Shown here: one piece after another, positions 55,172-63,813 of the stretch | Position numbering within the stretch: position 1 is the stretch's first letter | How the letters are laid out: each line of letters starts with the position of its first letter | Assembly: GCF_026625985.1 (NCBI RefSeq) | Contig: NZ_CP113116.1 | Location: forward strand, 3,472,001 to 3,536,000 | DNA: 64,000 nucleotides | Source: Mycobacterium sp. Aquia_213 | GTDB taxonomy: Bacteria > Actinomycetota > Actinomycetes > Mycobacteriales > Mycobacteriaceae | Direction: 5' to 3' | Notes under the pieces: model-generated | The model's input: the letters and a program-made list of their open reading frames with translations, nothing else | The model's database searches: none | What the model was told of the DNA's origin: nothing | Program-made: the position numbers and the translations under genes

Positions 55172-56445
55172 AAAGCACCACCGAATTCGCCTGGCAGATG
55201 TACGGATTCGTGGAAGTCGTCCAACCCGGCCAAATCGTGTCCCATCTTGTCCCGTTTGGTCATCAGGTAACGAATGTTCTCCGCGTTGGCCCGCACCGGA
55301 AGAGAGACGCGCTCGATGATGTGCAGCCCGTACCCGTCCAGCCCAACCCGTTTGGCCGGGTTGTTGGTCAGCAGCCGCATCGAACGCACGCCGAGGTCCG
55401 ACAGGATCTGCGCGCCGATTCCGTAATCCCTTGCATCGGCTGGCAATCCGAGCTTGAGGTTGGCGTCCACGGTGTCTTCGCCAGCGTCTTGGAGCTGATA
55501 GGCCTGCAGCTTGTGCATCAGGCCGATGCCGCGGCCCTCGTGACCGCGCATGTACAGCACCACGCCGCGCCCCTCCCGTGCGACCATGGCCATCGCGGCG
55601 TCGAGCTGGGGCCCGCAGTCGCAGCGGCGCGAGCCGAACACGTCGCCGGTCAGGCACTCGGAGTGCACCCGCACCAACACGTCGTCACCCTCGCCGTTCG
55701 GCCCGGCGATGTCGCCGCGCACCAAGGCAACGTGTTCGACTTCCTCGTAGATGCTGGCGTAGCCGATAGCGCGAAACTCGCCGTGCCGGGTCGGGATGCG
55801 GGCCTCGGCGATCCGCTCGATGTGCTTCTCGTGCTTGCGCCGCCACTCGATGATGTCGGCGATGGTGATCAGCGCGAGATCGTGTTCGTCGGCGAAGACC
55901 CGCAACTCGTCGGTCTGGGCCATCGAGCCCTCGTCCTTCTGGCTGACGATCTCGCAGATCGCACCCGCGGGTTGCAGGCCCGCCATCCGGGCCAAGTCGA
56001 CGGCGGCCTCGGTGTGGCCGGGCCGGCGCAGCACGCCGCCGTCCTTGGCACGCAACGGAACCACATGGCCGGGGCGGGTGAAATCGTCGGCAACGCTGGT
56101 GGGATCGGCCAATAGCCGCATCGTGGTGGCGCGGTCGGACGCCGAAATCCCGGTGCCGACACCGTTTTTTGCATCGACGGTGACGGTGTACGCGGTCCCG
56201 TGCTTGTCCTGGTTGACCGCGTACATCGGGAGCAGGCCCAGCTTGTCGCAGATCGCGCCGTCCAGCGGGACGCAGAGGTAGCCCGAGGTGTAGCGCACCA
56301 TGAATGCCACCATCTCCGGCGTCGCCTTCTCGGCGGCGAAGATGAGATCGCCCTCGTTCTCGCGTTCCTCGTCATCGATGACAACGACGGCTTTACCGGC
56401 CGCAATGTCGGCAACCGCCCTTTCGACGGAGTCCAACCTCGTCAT
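55168..56445 (-). CDS. ribA2: Bifunctional DHBP synthase / GTP cyclohydrolase II
   Basis: A 425-residue fusion. The RibB half has DDEERENEGDLIFAAE and the RRPGHTEAAVDLA segment; the RibA half has SECLTGDVFGSRRCDCGPQLD (zinc Cys residues) and MRGHEGRGIGLMHKLQAY with the catalytic region. It makes both precursors of riboflavin, from ribulose-5-phosphate and GTP. It leads the ribA2-ribH-Rv1417-like row. Confidence 0.95.
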   Translation of the reverse strand: MTRLDSVERAVADIAAGKAVVVIDDEERENEGDLIFAAEKATPEMVAFMVRYTSGYLCVPLDGAICDKLGLLPMYAVNQDKHGTAYTVTVDAKNGVGTGISASDRATTMRLLADPTSVADDFTRPGHVVPLRAKDGGVLRRPGHTEAAVDLARMAGLQPAGAICEIVSQKDEGSMAQTDELRVFADEHDLALITIADIIEWRRKHEKHIERIAEARIPTRHGEFRAIGYASIYEEVEHVALVRGDIAGPNGEGDDVLVRVHSECLTGDVFGSRRCDCGPQLDAAMAMVAREGRGVVLYMRGHEGRGIGLMHKLQAYQLQDAGEDTVDANLKLGLPADARDYGIGAQILSDLGVRSMRLLTNNPAKRVGLDGYGLHIIERVSLPVRANAENIRYLMTKRDKMGHDLAGLDDFHESVHLPGEFGGAL

Positions 56446-56793
56446 CTGTGCTGCCTTGCTGTCGTGCCGAGCAACACGCGAAGCCCGCGCATTGCTTCAA
56501 GTATGAACCACGCGGGGCGCATCGTTATTGCCCCTACTTTGGGCACCACTTAGATAGTGACGTCGCGGATTCGCGTGACGTTCATCCCGGCTCCGGGCAA
56601 CATGCGCCGTCGTGCCTGCGTGCACCGGGGTTCAGCCTCGTCACCACCCGCTTTGACCAGCGGTGATCGCGAGCCCGTCGGTCCCGAAGACAAGGCGCGT
56701 TGTGACGATTCTTACCGGAAATGTTGGGCGCACGACGATCGATATCCACGCGATGCCGCGGCTGCGCCGAAGCCATGCGGCGGGTGGGAATTG
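56446..56793. other. 348-bp intergenic region upstream of ribA2
   Basis: No protein-like frame was found. Upstream of ribA2 on the minus strand CATACT (about 56499-56504) is a possible -10 box. A hairpin TGCCC-N7-GGGCA lies at 56529-56545 and a bulged inverted repeat (ACGTCGCG...CGCGTGACGT) at about 56560-56582. I looked for the conserved RFN (FMN riboswitch) sequence elements and did not see them. Confidence 0.4.
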
Positions 56794-57156
56794 CTAAACG
56801 CTGCGCCTCAACGGCATCTGGATAACCTGGCCGCCACCACAATCGACCGCGTAGTGGGCCAGCCACCTGCCGACCGAGCCACCGACCTCGATGAAGTGCG
56901 TCCACTTGCTGACCGCGGCGGTGGCGGCGGGGTAAGTGGAAAACCGCCCGAGCGACACGTCGCGCCCATCGTCACCGACCAACTCGTAACTCGTGTAGTC
57001 GCGCACCCGGTGCTCAACGATCGTCAGCGTGGTGTCGTTGACTTCCTTGCTCCATACCGCTCGCGATTGCGCTTCGGCCTTACGGCCGGCCAGTGTCGCT
57101 ACCGCTTCAAATGCGAGGTCTTCGTAGACGGCCTCGGCCAACCTTTCGACGGACAT
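56794..57156 (-). CDS. Hypothetical protein of unknown family
   Basis: A 120-residue soluble protein, alpha+beta in character: an N-terminal helix (ERLAEAVYEDLAFEAVATLAGR), then alternating strands (TTLTIVEHRVRDYTSYELVG, DVSLGRFSTYPAA) and a closing HYAVDCGGGQVIQMPL. AAGGAG sits 8 nt before the ATG at 57156, a strong ribosome site. No known domain was recognised. The upstream region carries two palindromes. Confidence 0.65.
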   Translation of the reverse strand: MSVERLAEAVYEDLAFEAVATLAGRKAEAQSRAVWSKEVNDTTLTIVEHRVRDYTSYELVGDDGRDVSLGRFSTYPAATAAVSKWTHFIEVGGSVGRWLAHYAVDCGGGQVIQMPLRRSV

Positions 57157-57268
57157 ATCTGCAGCTCCTTCGCTTAGTGAAGCCGGCCGGCCTATGCGCT
57201 TGAGTATGGACCCGCGAAGGGCTGCGTGGGGATTTAGAACAGGCGTGTCGCCATGGTGTAGTGGGATC

Positions 57269-57296
57269 GTGACTATTGTTACCAAGATGTAATCTT
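57269..57296. promoter_or_regulatory. Two adjacent palindromes upstream of the 56794 gene
   Basis: GTGACTATTGTTAC (57269-57282) is a near-palindrome of the GTNAC-N4-GTNAC type, and AAGATGTAATCTT (57284-57296) is a perfect 5-bp inverted repeat with a 3-nt centre. They are AT-rich in a GC-rich genome and lie 113-140 bp upstream of the 57156 start, a plausible site for a regulator or promoter. Confidence 0.4.
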
Positions 57297-57383
57297 TGGG
57301 CACCGGCCCTGCCCACCCCTAGTAGCCGCCCGCACACCTACTTAAGGTCAGTTATTCTCTTGCGGCAGAACAGGTTTCGCTGC

Positions 57384-57659
57384 TTAACGCCAGCTGGCCG
57401 GCAAGTCGATTACGTGATTCGGGCAGAAGTCCTGTGTTGCGAGTGCGATCACGTTTCTGGCGTCCCCGGCCGTCATCTTGCCGCGCAAAACCATGAAGGC
57501 ATATTCGGCGGGCTGATAGCCCAAATCATGTCCGGCGGGATCATCCATCAGCTGACACGCCTCTTGTTCCTGATTCGCGTTGGCATAAGCGGTGCCACCG
57601 CCGCACAGCGACGCGATCCACAGCAGGGCGCCGGCGACGATTGCGGCGACGACCCTCAT
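57384..57659 (-). CDS. Secreted DUF732 protein
   Basis: A 91-residue protein with a Sec signal peptide (MRVVAAIVAGALLWIASLCGGGTAYA, cleavage near AYA-NAN). The mature part has Cys residues in EACQLMDD and QDFCPNHV, the two-Cys pattern of the DUF732 family of small mycobacterial exported proteins. The ATG overlaps the ribE stop by 4 nt (ATGA), so it is translated with ribE. Confidence 0.78.
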   Translation of the reverse strand: MRVVAAIVAGALLWIASLCGGGTAYANANQEQEACQLMDDPAGHDLGYQPAEYAFMVLRGKMTAGDARNVIALATQDFCPNHVIDLPASWR

Positions 57660-58264
57660 TGGTTTCTTGCGGTCATCAGACGCTCGACATATTTCGCGAT
57701 CACGTCGACTTCGAGGTTCACCTGGGTGCCGACCGGAGCAGCACCGAGGGTGGTCAGGTCCCGGGTGGTCGGGATCAGCGAGACCTCGAACCAGTCCCGC
57801 GGTTCGGCGCCGAGCCCGGACACCGTCAACGAAATTCCGTCGACGGTGATCGACCCCTTCTCCACGACATAGCGAGCGACCGCCGCGGGGATCTCGATGC
57901 GCACCACCTCCCAATGCTCCGAGGGAGTGCGGGCCACCACCTGGCCGGTGCCGTCGACGTGCCCCTGCACGATGTGCCCGCCGAGCCGGCTGTTGACCGC
58001 GGCGGCACGCTCCAGATTGACCCGCTTGCCCACCTGCAACCCGCCCAGGTTGGACCGGTCCAGGGTCTCGGCCATCACGTCGGCGGTGAATTGGCCATCG
58101 GCGAGCAGCTCGACCACCGTCAGGCACACGCCGTTGACCGCGATCGAATCCCCGTGGCCGGCGTCGGCGGTGACGACGGGTCCGCGGATGGTCAGGCGGG
58201 CGGCGTCGGCGAGCACGTCGCGGCCGGTGACCTCGCCGAGTTCCTCGACAATTCCGGTGAACAT
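57656..58264 (-). CDS. ribE: Riboflavin synthase alpha chain
   Basis: A 202-residue protein made of two similar beta-barrel halves, each with a MFTGIVEE- or GHIVQGHVDGTG-type start and the SIAVNGVCLTV/SITVDGISLTV repeat. It dismutates two lumazine molecules to riboflavin, the step after RibH. Often called ribC in M. tuberculosis lists (Rv1412). Confidence 0.95.
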   Translation of the reverse strand: MFTGIVEELGEVTGRDVLADAARLTIRGPVVTADAGHGDSIAVNGVCLTVVELLADGQFTADVMAETLDRSNLGGLQVGKRVNLERAAAVNSRLGGHIVQGHVDGTGQVVARTPSEHWEVVRIEIPAAVARYVVEKGSITVDGISLTVSGLGAEPRDWFEVSLIPTTRDLTTLGAAPVGTQVNLEVDVIAKYVERLMTARNQ

Positions 58265-58382
58265 TCCATCAGGCTAATTCGCCGCTGCTTTGCCTGGTGA
58301 GCGCCCACGACCGACACGCGAAACGCCCACGTCGCAGCCCCGAGGAGACCCCGCGTCCGGGAGTCCGGTCATCCCGCTCCTC

Positions 58383-58388
58383 TACGAT
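58383..58388 (+). promoter_or_regulatory. -10 box for leaderless lprG transcript
   Basis: TACGAT (TANNNT) lies 7 nt before the lprG ATG at 58396. The ATG at 58387 overlaps the box, so the 58396 start is favoured. No Shine-Dalgarno sequence is present. Confidence 0.5.
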
Positions 58389-58395
58389 GCACGGT

Positions 58396-59100
58396 ATGCA
58401 GACACGCCGCCGTCTCACGGCCGTCCTCGCTTCCCTGACTGTTGCCACCGCCCTGATCGCGGGTTGCTCGTCGGGTTCGAAGCCGAGTGGTGGCCCGTTG
58501 CCCGACGCCACAACATTGGTCAAGCAGTCCGCCGACGTCACCAAAACCGTCAAGAGCGTGCACCTGGTGCTGTCGACGCAGGGCAAGATTCCCGGACTGC
58601 CGATCAAGCAGCTGACCGGCGACCTGACCACCGTCCCGAGCACCGCCGCGTCGGGCAATGCGCAGCTGTCGATGGCGGGCTCCGACATCGACGCCAACTT
58701 CGTGGTCTACGACTCGGTGCTGTACGCCACGCTGACCCCGAACAAGTGGAGTGATTTCGGTAAGGCCTCCGACGTCTACGACGTCTCGGTGCTGCTCAGC
58801 CCGGACAGCGGCCTGGCCAACGTGCTGGCGAACTTCACCAACGCCAAGGCCGAGGACCGCGAAACGATCAACGGCCAGACCACGATCAAGATCAGCGGAA
58901 ATGTCGCCGCGGACGCGGTGAACAAGATCATCCCGAGCATGAGCGCGACTCAGCCGTTGCCGGCCACCGTCTGGATTCAGGAGAGCGGCGACCACCAGCT
59001 GGTCCAGGCCAACCTGCAGAAGAGCCAGGGCAATTCCGTCCAGATCACGGTGTCGGACTGGGGCAAGCCGGTCACGGTCACCAAGCCTCCGGTGAGCTGA
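58396..59100 (+). CDS. lprG: Lipoprotein LprG (triacylglycerol/LAM carrier)
   Basis: A 234-residue lipoprotein. The signal peptide MQTRRRLTAVLASLTVATALIAGC has the lipobox IAGC; the mature domain has the LppX/LprG fold with the PLPDATTLVKQS helix and the GKIPGLPIKQLTGDLTT strand region. LprG binds triacylated lipids and with P55 moves triacylglycerol to the outer envelope. One base is shared with the P55 start (TGATG), a conserved operon. Confidence 0.95.
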   Translation: MQTRRRLTAVLASLTVATALIAGCSSGSKPSGGPLPDATTLVKQSADVTKTVKSVHLVLSTQGKIPGLPIKQLTGDLTTVPSTAASGNAQLSMAGSDIDANFVVYDSVLYATLTPNKWSDFGKASDVYDVSVLLSPDSGLANVLANFTNAKAEDRETINGQTTIKISGNVAADAVNKIIPSMSATQPLPATVWIQESGDHQLVQANLQKSQGNSVQITVSDWGKPVTVTKPPVS

Positions 59101-60653
59101 TGAGCATGCGAGCCGGACGCGGAATCGCGATCAGCGCGGGCAGCCTCGCCGTACTGCTGGGCGCCCTGGACGCCTATGTCGTCGTCACGATCATGCGCGA
59201 CATCATGAGCGACGTTCATATCCCGATCAACCAATTGCAGCGCATCACCTGGATCATCACGATGTACCTGCTGGGCTACATCGCCGCGATGCCGCTGCTG
59301 GGGCGGGCTTCCGACCGTTTCGGCCGCAAGCTGGTGCTGCAGATCAGCCTGGCGTTGTTCATCGTCGGCTCGGTGGTCACGGCGTTGGCCGGACATTGGG
59401 GCGACTTCCACCTGCTGATCGCCGGCCGCACCATCCAGGGCATCGCCAGCGGCGCGCTGTTGCCGGTCACGCTGGCCCTGGGCGCCGATTTGTGGGCGCA
59501 GCGCAATCGCGCCAGCGTGCTGGGCGGCATCGGTGCCGCGCAGGAGCTCGGCAGCGTGCTCGGCCCGCTCTACGGAATCTTCATCGTCTGGGTGTTTCAC
59601 CAGTGGCAGTACGTGTTCTGGATCAACGTGCCGCTGACCCTGATCGCCATGGTGGCCATCCAGTTCAGCCTGCCGTCCCATCAACGCGCGGAGCAGCCGG
59701 AAAAGGTCGACGTCGTCGGTGGTGTGCTGCTGGCCATCGCGCTGGGCCTGGCGGTCATCGGGCTGTACAACCCGGCGCCCGACGGCAAGACGATATTGCC
59801 CAGCTACGGATTGCCGCTGGTCATCGGGGCGGTCGTCGTCGGCGTGGCGTTCATCCTCTGGGAGCGGTTCTCCCGCACCCGGCTCATCGAACCCGCCGGG
59901 GTGCACTTCCGCCCGTTCCTGGCCGCGCTGGGCGCATCGGTGGCCGCGGGCGCGGCGCTGATGGTGACCCTGGTCAACGTCGAGCTGTTCGGCCAGGGCG
60001 TGCTGCAGATGACCCAGACGCAGGCCGCCGGCTTGCTGCTGTGGTTCCTGATCGCACTGCCGATCGGGGCGGTGCTGGGCGGTTTCATCGCCACCCGGAT
60101 CGGCGACCGTGCCATGACGTTCATCGGGCTGCTGATCGCGGCCTACGGCTACTGGCTGATCCACTACTGGCGGATGGACGTGATGACCCAGCACCACGAC
60201 ATCTTCGGGGTGAGCCTGCCGCTGGTCCACACCGACCTGCTGGTGGCCGGTCTGGGACTCGGCCTGGTGATCGGGCCGCTGACCTCGGCCGCGCTCCGGG
60301 TTGTTCCGTCGGCGCAGCACGGCATCGCGTCGGCGGCGGTGGTGGTGGCCCGGATGACGGGCATGCTGATCGGCGTCGCGGCGCTGAGCGCCTGGGGGTT
60401 GTACCGGTTCAACCAGATCATCGCGGGGCTGTCGGCGAAGATCTCGCCCGACGCGACGCTGCTGGAACGCGTCGCCGCCCAGGCCACGCTGTACCTGAAG
60501 GCGTTCGCCCTGATGTACGGCGACATCTTCGCGGCCACCGTCGTCATCTGCGTGGTGGGCGCGCTGCTGGGTCTGCTGCTCGGCAGCCGCAAGGAACACG
60601 CCGAGGAGCCGGAAGTCGCCGAGCAGGAAGCTGTGTCACTCGGGGAGCGCTAG
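59100..60653 (+). CDS. P55: MFS efflux transporter P55
   Basis: A 517-residue major-facilitator protein with 14 predicted helices. MFS motif A is seen at PLLGRASDRFGRKLVLQ (D and RK in the loop between helices 2 and 3), and TM1 has GALDAYVVVTIM, with the Asp of the DHA2 type. It exports drugs and, with LprG, triacylglycerol. The C-terminus is acidic (EHAEEPEVAEQE) and cytosolic. Confidence 0.95.
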   Translation: MSMRAGRGIAISAGSLAVLLGALDAYVVVTIMRDIMSDVHIPINQLQRITWIITMYLLGYIAAMPLLGRASDRFGRKLVLQISLALFIVGSVVTALAGHWGDFHLLIAGRTIQGIASGALLPVTLALGADLWAQRNRASVLGGIGAAQELGSVLGPLYGIFIVWVFHQWQYVFWINVPLTLIAMVAIQFSLPSHQRAEQPEKVDVVGGVLLAIALGLAVIGLYNPAPDGKTILPSYGLPLVIGAVVVGVAFILWERFSRTRLIEPAGVHFRPFLAALGASVAAGAALMVTLVNVELFGQGVLQMTQTQAAGLLLWFLIALPIGAVLGGFIATRIGDRAMTFIGLLIAAYGYWLIHYWRMDVMTQHHDIFGVSLPLVHTDLLVAGLGLGLVIGPLTSAALRVVPSAQHGIASAAVVVARMTGMLIGVAALSAWGLYRFNQIIAGLSAKISPDATLLERVAAQATLYLKAFALMYGDIFAATVVICVVGALLGLLLGSRKEHAEEPEVAEQEAVSLGER

Positions 60654-60661
60654 CTGCGCTG

Positions 60662-61687
60662 TTAGCCGCGCTGCGGCACCAGGCTGAGCAGCAGATCCGG
60701 GCCGACCCGGTCGGCGCCGTCGAAGCGCCACCGCAACGCCCGCGCAATGGTGGGCACGCCGACGTCCCCGACCGCGGTGACGGGTCCGCCCAGCAGGATC
60801 GGCGCGACGTAGGTCAGGATCCGGTCGATCGCCTCTTCCCGCAGGAAGGCACTGGCCAGGGTGGGACCGCCCTCCAAGAGGACATCGGTGCGGTCCGAAA
60901 GCGCCTTGAGCACCTCCAGGGGATCGTGGGTACGAATCACCATGGTGCGCGAATCGTCGTTGAGAACCTTTGCCTCGGAATGTATTTCGCGCATGCCCAC
61001 CACGACGCGCAGCGGTTGCTTGTCCGCCAGCGAGCCGTCGGGCAGCCGGGCGGTGAGCGCCGGATCGTCGGCCAGGACGGTGCCGGTCCCGACGATGATC
61101 GCGTCGGCCGCGGCGCGGCGGCGGTGCAGGTCCAGACGCGCCGCCTCGCTGGAGATCCACCGGCTGGTGCCGTCGGCGGCGGCGCTGCGGCCGTCCAGGC
61201 TGCTGGCGTATTTCCATGTCACATGTGGCAATCCGGTCCGCTGCTTGTGCAGCCACTCGCGCAGCGGCCCGCCGGCGACCTCCTCGGCCAGCACGCCGGA
61301 TGTCACTTCGACGCCCGCTTCCGACAACCGGGTCGCGCCGCCCGCCGCGATCTCGTTCGGATCGGTGACGGCGTAGACGACCGTCCGCACGCCGGCGTCG
61401 ATCAACGCGTTCACGCACGGCGGCGTCTTGCCGTAGTGGTTACACGGCTCCAGCGTGACCACCGCGGTGCCACCGACGGCCAGGCCGCCGGCTCGGCGCA
61501 GCGCCAGCACCTCGGCGTGGTCGCCGCCGGCCGGCTCGGTGCCACCGACGCCGACAACCCGGCCGTCGGCATCCAGAATCACTGCCCCCACCGGTGGGTT
61601 CGGATAGGTACTGCCCTTGACCAGATACGACTGATCGATAGCCAAACGCATTGCGGCGTCCAGGCTCTCGACAGGCTGAGCGCTCAC
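60662..61687 (-). CDS. ribD: Bifunctional riboflavin deaminase-reductase RibD (RibG)
   Basis: A 341-residue protein. The N-terminal deaminase half has the zinc motifs GGDHAEVLALRRA (HAE) and LEPCNHYGKTPPC (PCxxxxxxPPC). The C-terminal reductase half has the NADPH segments TWKYASSLDGRSAAADGTSRW and VLLEGGPTLASAFL. It performs two middle steps of riboflavin synthesis. GTG at 61687 overlaps the rpe stop (GTGA) and gives the VSAQPVESLDAAMRLAI start that matches relatives. Confidence 0.94.
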   Translation of the reverse strand: MSAQPVESLDAAMRLAIDQSYLVKGSTYPNPPVGAVILDADGRVVGVGGTEPAGGDHAEVLALRRAGGLAVGGTAVVTLEPCNHYGKTPPCVNALIDAGVRTVVYAVTDPNEIAAGGATRLSEAGVEVTSGVLAEEVAGGPLREWLHKQRTGLPHVTWKYASSLDGRSAAADGTSRWISSEAARLDLHRRRAAADAIIVGTGTVLADDPALTARLPDGSLADKQPLRVVVGMREIHSEAKVLNDDSRTMVIRTHDPLEVLKALSDRTDVLLEGGPTLASAFLREEAIDRILTYVAPILLGGPVTAVGDVGVPTIARALRWRFDGADRVGPDLLLSLVPQRG

Positions 61688-62373
61688 TGTCGTAGATGCG
61701 GCGACGCGGCGGCGGCCTGGCGTCGCAGCGCCTCGATCGCGGCCTCGGGGTCCTGCGCGCCGTAGACCGCGGAACCGGCGACGAAGCAGTCGACCCCGGC
61801 CTCGGCGGCCTCCTCGATGGTGTCCGCGTTGATGCCGCCGTCGATCTCGACCAGGATCGTCAAATCCCCCGCGTCGACCATCTTGCGCACGGTGCGAACC
61901 TTGCTCAGCACCTCGGGGATGAAGCTCTGGCCGCCGAACCCGGGCTCGACCGACATGATCAGCAGGGTGTCGAACTGCGGCAGGATTTCCAGATACGGCT
62001 CCAGCGGGGTCCCCGGCTTGACGCTGATCCCGGCCTTGGCGCCGGCGGCCCGGATGTCGCGGGCCACCCCGATCGGGTTCGCGGTGGCCTCGGCGTGAAA
62101 GGTGACGTTGTAGGCGCCCGCCTCGGCGTAGGGCGGCGCCCACCGGTCCGGATTGTCGATCATCAAGTGGCAATCCATCGGAATGCTGGTGACGGCCAGC
62201 AGGCTCTCCACCACCGGCAGGCCGATCGTCAGGTTGGGCACGAAGTGGCCGTCCATCACGTCGACGTGCAGCCAATCCGCGCCGGTCACGGCGGCCGCCT
62301 CGTCGGCGAGCCGGGCGAAATCGGCGGCCAGGATCGACGGGGCTATCAGGGGTCCACCGGAGCTGCCAGCCAT
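61684..62373 (-). CDS. rpe: Ribulose-phosphate 3-epimerase
   Basis: A 229-residue TIM-barrel with IAPSILAADFARLADE, WLHVDVMDGHFVPNLT, PMDCHLMI and SVEPGFGGQSF; the acids and His ligands of the metal site are in these. ATG at 62373 (MAGSSGGPLIAPS) is chosen; an in-frame GTG at 62403 is possible since it is 9 nt after rsmB. It links the pentose phosphate pathway (whose operon is at 21.7-28.2 kb) to ribulose-5-phosphate, also the RibA2 substrate. Confidence 0.95.
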   Translation of the reverse strand: MAGSSGGPLIAPSILAADFARLADEAAAVTGADWLHVDVMDGHFVPNLTIGLPVVESLLAVTSIPMDCHLMIDNPDRWAPPYAEAGAYNVTFHAEATANPIGVARDIRAAGAKAGISVKPGTPLEPYLEILPQFDTLLIMSVEPGFGGQSFIPEVLSKVRTVRKMVDAGDLTILVEIDGGINADTIEEAAEAGVDCFVAGSAVYGAQDPEAAIEALRRQAAAASPHLRQ

Positions 62374-62412
62374 GTGCGACAGCGTACTGAGCCCGGCAGT
62401 CACTCGCTCCCG

Positions 62413-63813
62413 CTACTCCGCTACACGGACTAGCGCCGCCGCGAACATGGCATCGGTGCCGTGCCGGTGCGGCCACAGCTGCACGTACGGGCCTTGTGCA
62501 GATGGGCCGAGCTCGGCCGGCTCGAACAACGGCCGGGTGTCCAACGCCTGCACGGGATGACGGCGCAGCGCGTCGGCCACCACTCCTATTGTCTCGGCGA
62601 GATGCGGCGAGCAGGTCGAATAGAGCACCACCCCGCCGGGGCGGGTCAGCGCGATCGCGGCGGCCAGCAGCTCGCGTTGCAGCTTGGCCAGCGCCGGCAC
62701 GTCGGACGGCTGACGGCGCCAACGGGCCTCCGGCCGGCGGCGCAGCGCGCCCAGCCCGGTGCAGGGCACGTCGACGAGCACCCGGTCGAAATCCGGCTCG
62801 AGGCCGGTCTCGCGCCCGTCGACCCGCTGCACGTCGACGTCGAGCCCGCGGGTGTTCTCGACGACCAGGTCCGCGCGTCCCGACGATGGCTCGACCGCGG
62901 TGACCCGAGCTCCGCTGTCGACGGCCAACGCGGCCAGCAGCGCGGTCTTACCGCCCGGGCCGGCGCACAGGTCGAGCCAGCGGCCGGTGTCACCGTCGAC
63001 CGGCGCCAGCGTCAGCGCGCGGGCCACCAACTGGCTGCCCTCGTCCTGGACCAGGGCCCGGGCGTCGCGCACCGGCGCCAGCGCTCCGGGGTCACCGCCC
63101 GGCAGGTACACCGCGTACGGCGAGTAGCGGCCGACGGTGCCACCGACGGCCTCGGCCAGCTCCCCCGCAGTCAGCACACCCGGGCGCGCGGCCAGGTGCA
63201 CCTGGGGCCGTTCGTCGTCGCTGGCCAGCACCGCGTCGAGTTCGCCGGCGTCGGCACCCAGCGCGTCGGCGAAGGCCTGGGCGATCCAGCGCGGATGGGC
63301 GTGCACGAATGCGGCGTGCCCGATCGGGTCCCGCGCCGGGTCGGGGGCCAGTTCGTCCACCCAGGACTTCTCATCGCGCCCGGAGATGGTCCGCAGCACG
63401 CCATTGACGAAACCGGCTCGCGCCGTATCGAATTCGATCCCGGCCTGTTCGACGGTGGTCGACACCGCGGCGTGCGCGTCGACCCGGGTGCGCAGCAGTT
63501 GGTAGGTGCCCATCCGCAGCAGATCGAGCAGCACCGGGTCGATCACCTCCGGCGGGCGTTCGGCCGCCGCCCCGATGACCGCGTCGAGCAGGCCGCGGCT
63601 GCGGCAGGTGCCGTAGGTCAGTTCGGTGGCGAACGCCGCGTCGCGTCCGGTGATGCCCCGATCGCGCAGCAGCGCGGGCAGGGCCAGGTTCGCGTAGGCG
63701 TCTCGCTCGCTGACGGCCCGGAGCACCTGGAGGGTGGCGGCCCGGGCCGGATCCAGCGGCTTGCGCCGCTTGGGCGGCGGAGCCGGCCGGCGCTGTCTCG
63801 GTGCCGGGCTCAT
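62413..63813 (-). CDS. rsmB: 16S rRNA m5C967 methyltransferase RsmB (Fmu)
   Basis: A 466-residue protein with an N-terminal NusB-like helical domain (about 20-155) and a SAM-dependent methyltransferase domain. The SAM site is LDLCAGPGGKTALLAAL; the two catalytic Cys are in VDVPCTGLGALRRRPE and VLYSTCSPHLAET. It overlaps the fmt stop by 4 nt (ATGA), the conserved fmt-rsmB pair. Confidence 0.94.
   Translation of the reverse strand: MSPAPRQRRPAPPPKRRKPLDPARAATLQVLRAVSERDAYANLALPALLRDRGITGRDAAFATELTYGTCRSRGLLDAVIGAAAERPPEVIDPVLLDLLRMGTYQLLRTRVDAHAAVSTTVEQAGIEFDTARAGFVNGVLRTISGRDEKSWVDELAPDPARDPIGHAAFVHAHPRWIAQAFADALGADAGELDAVLASDDERPQVHLAARPGVLTAGELAEAVGGTVGRYSPYAVYLPGGDPGALAPVRDARALVQDEGSQLVARALTLAPVDGDTGRWLDLCAGPGGKTALLAALAVDSGARVTAVEPSSGRADLVVENTRGLDVDVQRVDGRETGLEPDFDRVLVDVPCTGLGALRRRPEARWRRQPSDVPALAKLQRELLAAAIALTRPGGVVLYSTCSPHLAETIGVVADALRRHPVQALDTRPLFEPAELGPSAQGPYVQLWPHRHGTDAMFAAALVRVAE

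Noticed and set aside
56446..56793. Possible FMN riboswitch before ribA2.
   Set aside because: The conserved RFN sequence blocks (AGGGTGAAATTCC-like and GAYCCGGTG-like) were not seen, and the hairpins present do not form the six-stem layout.
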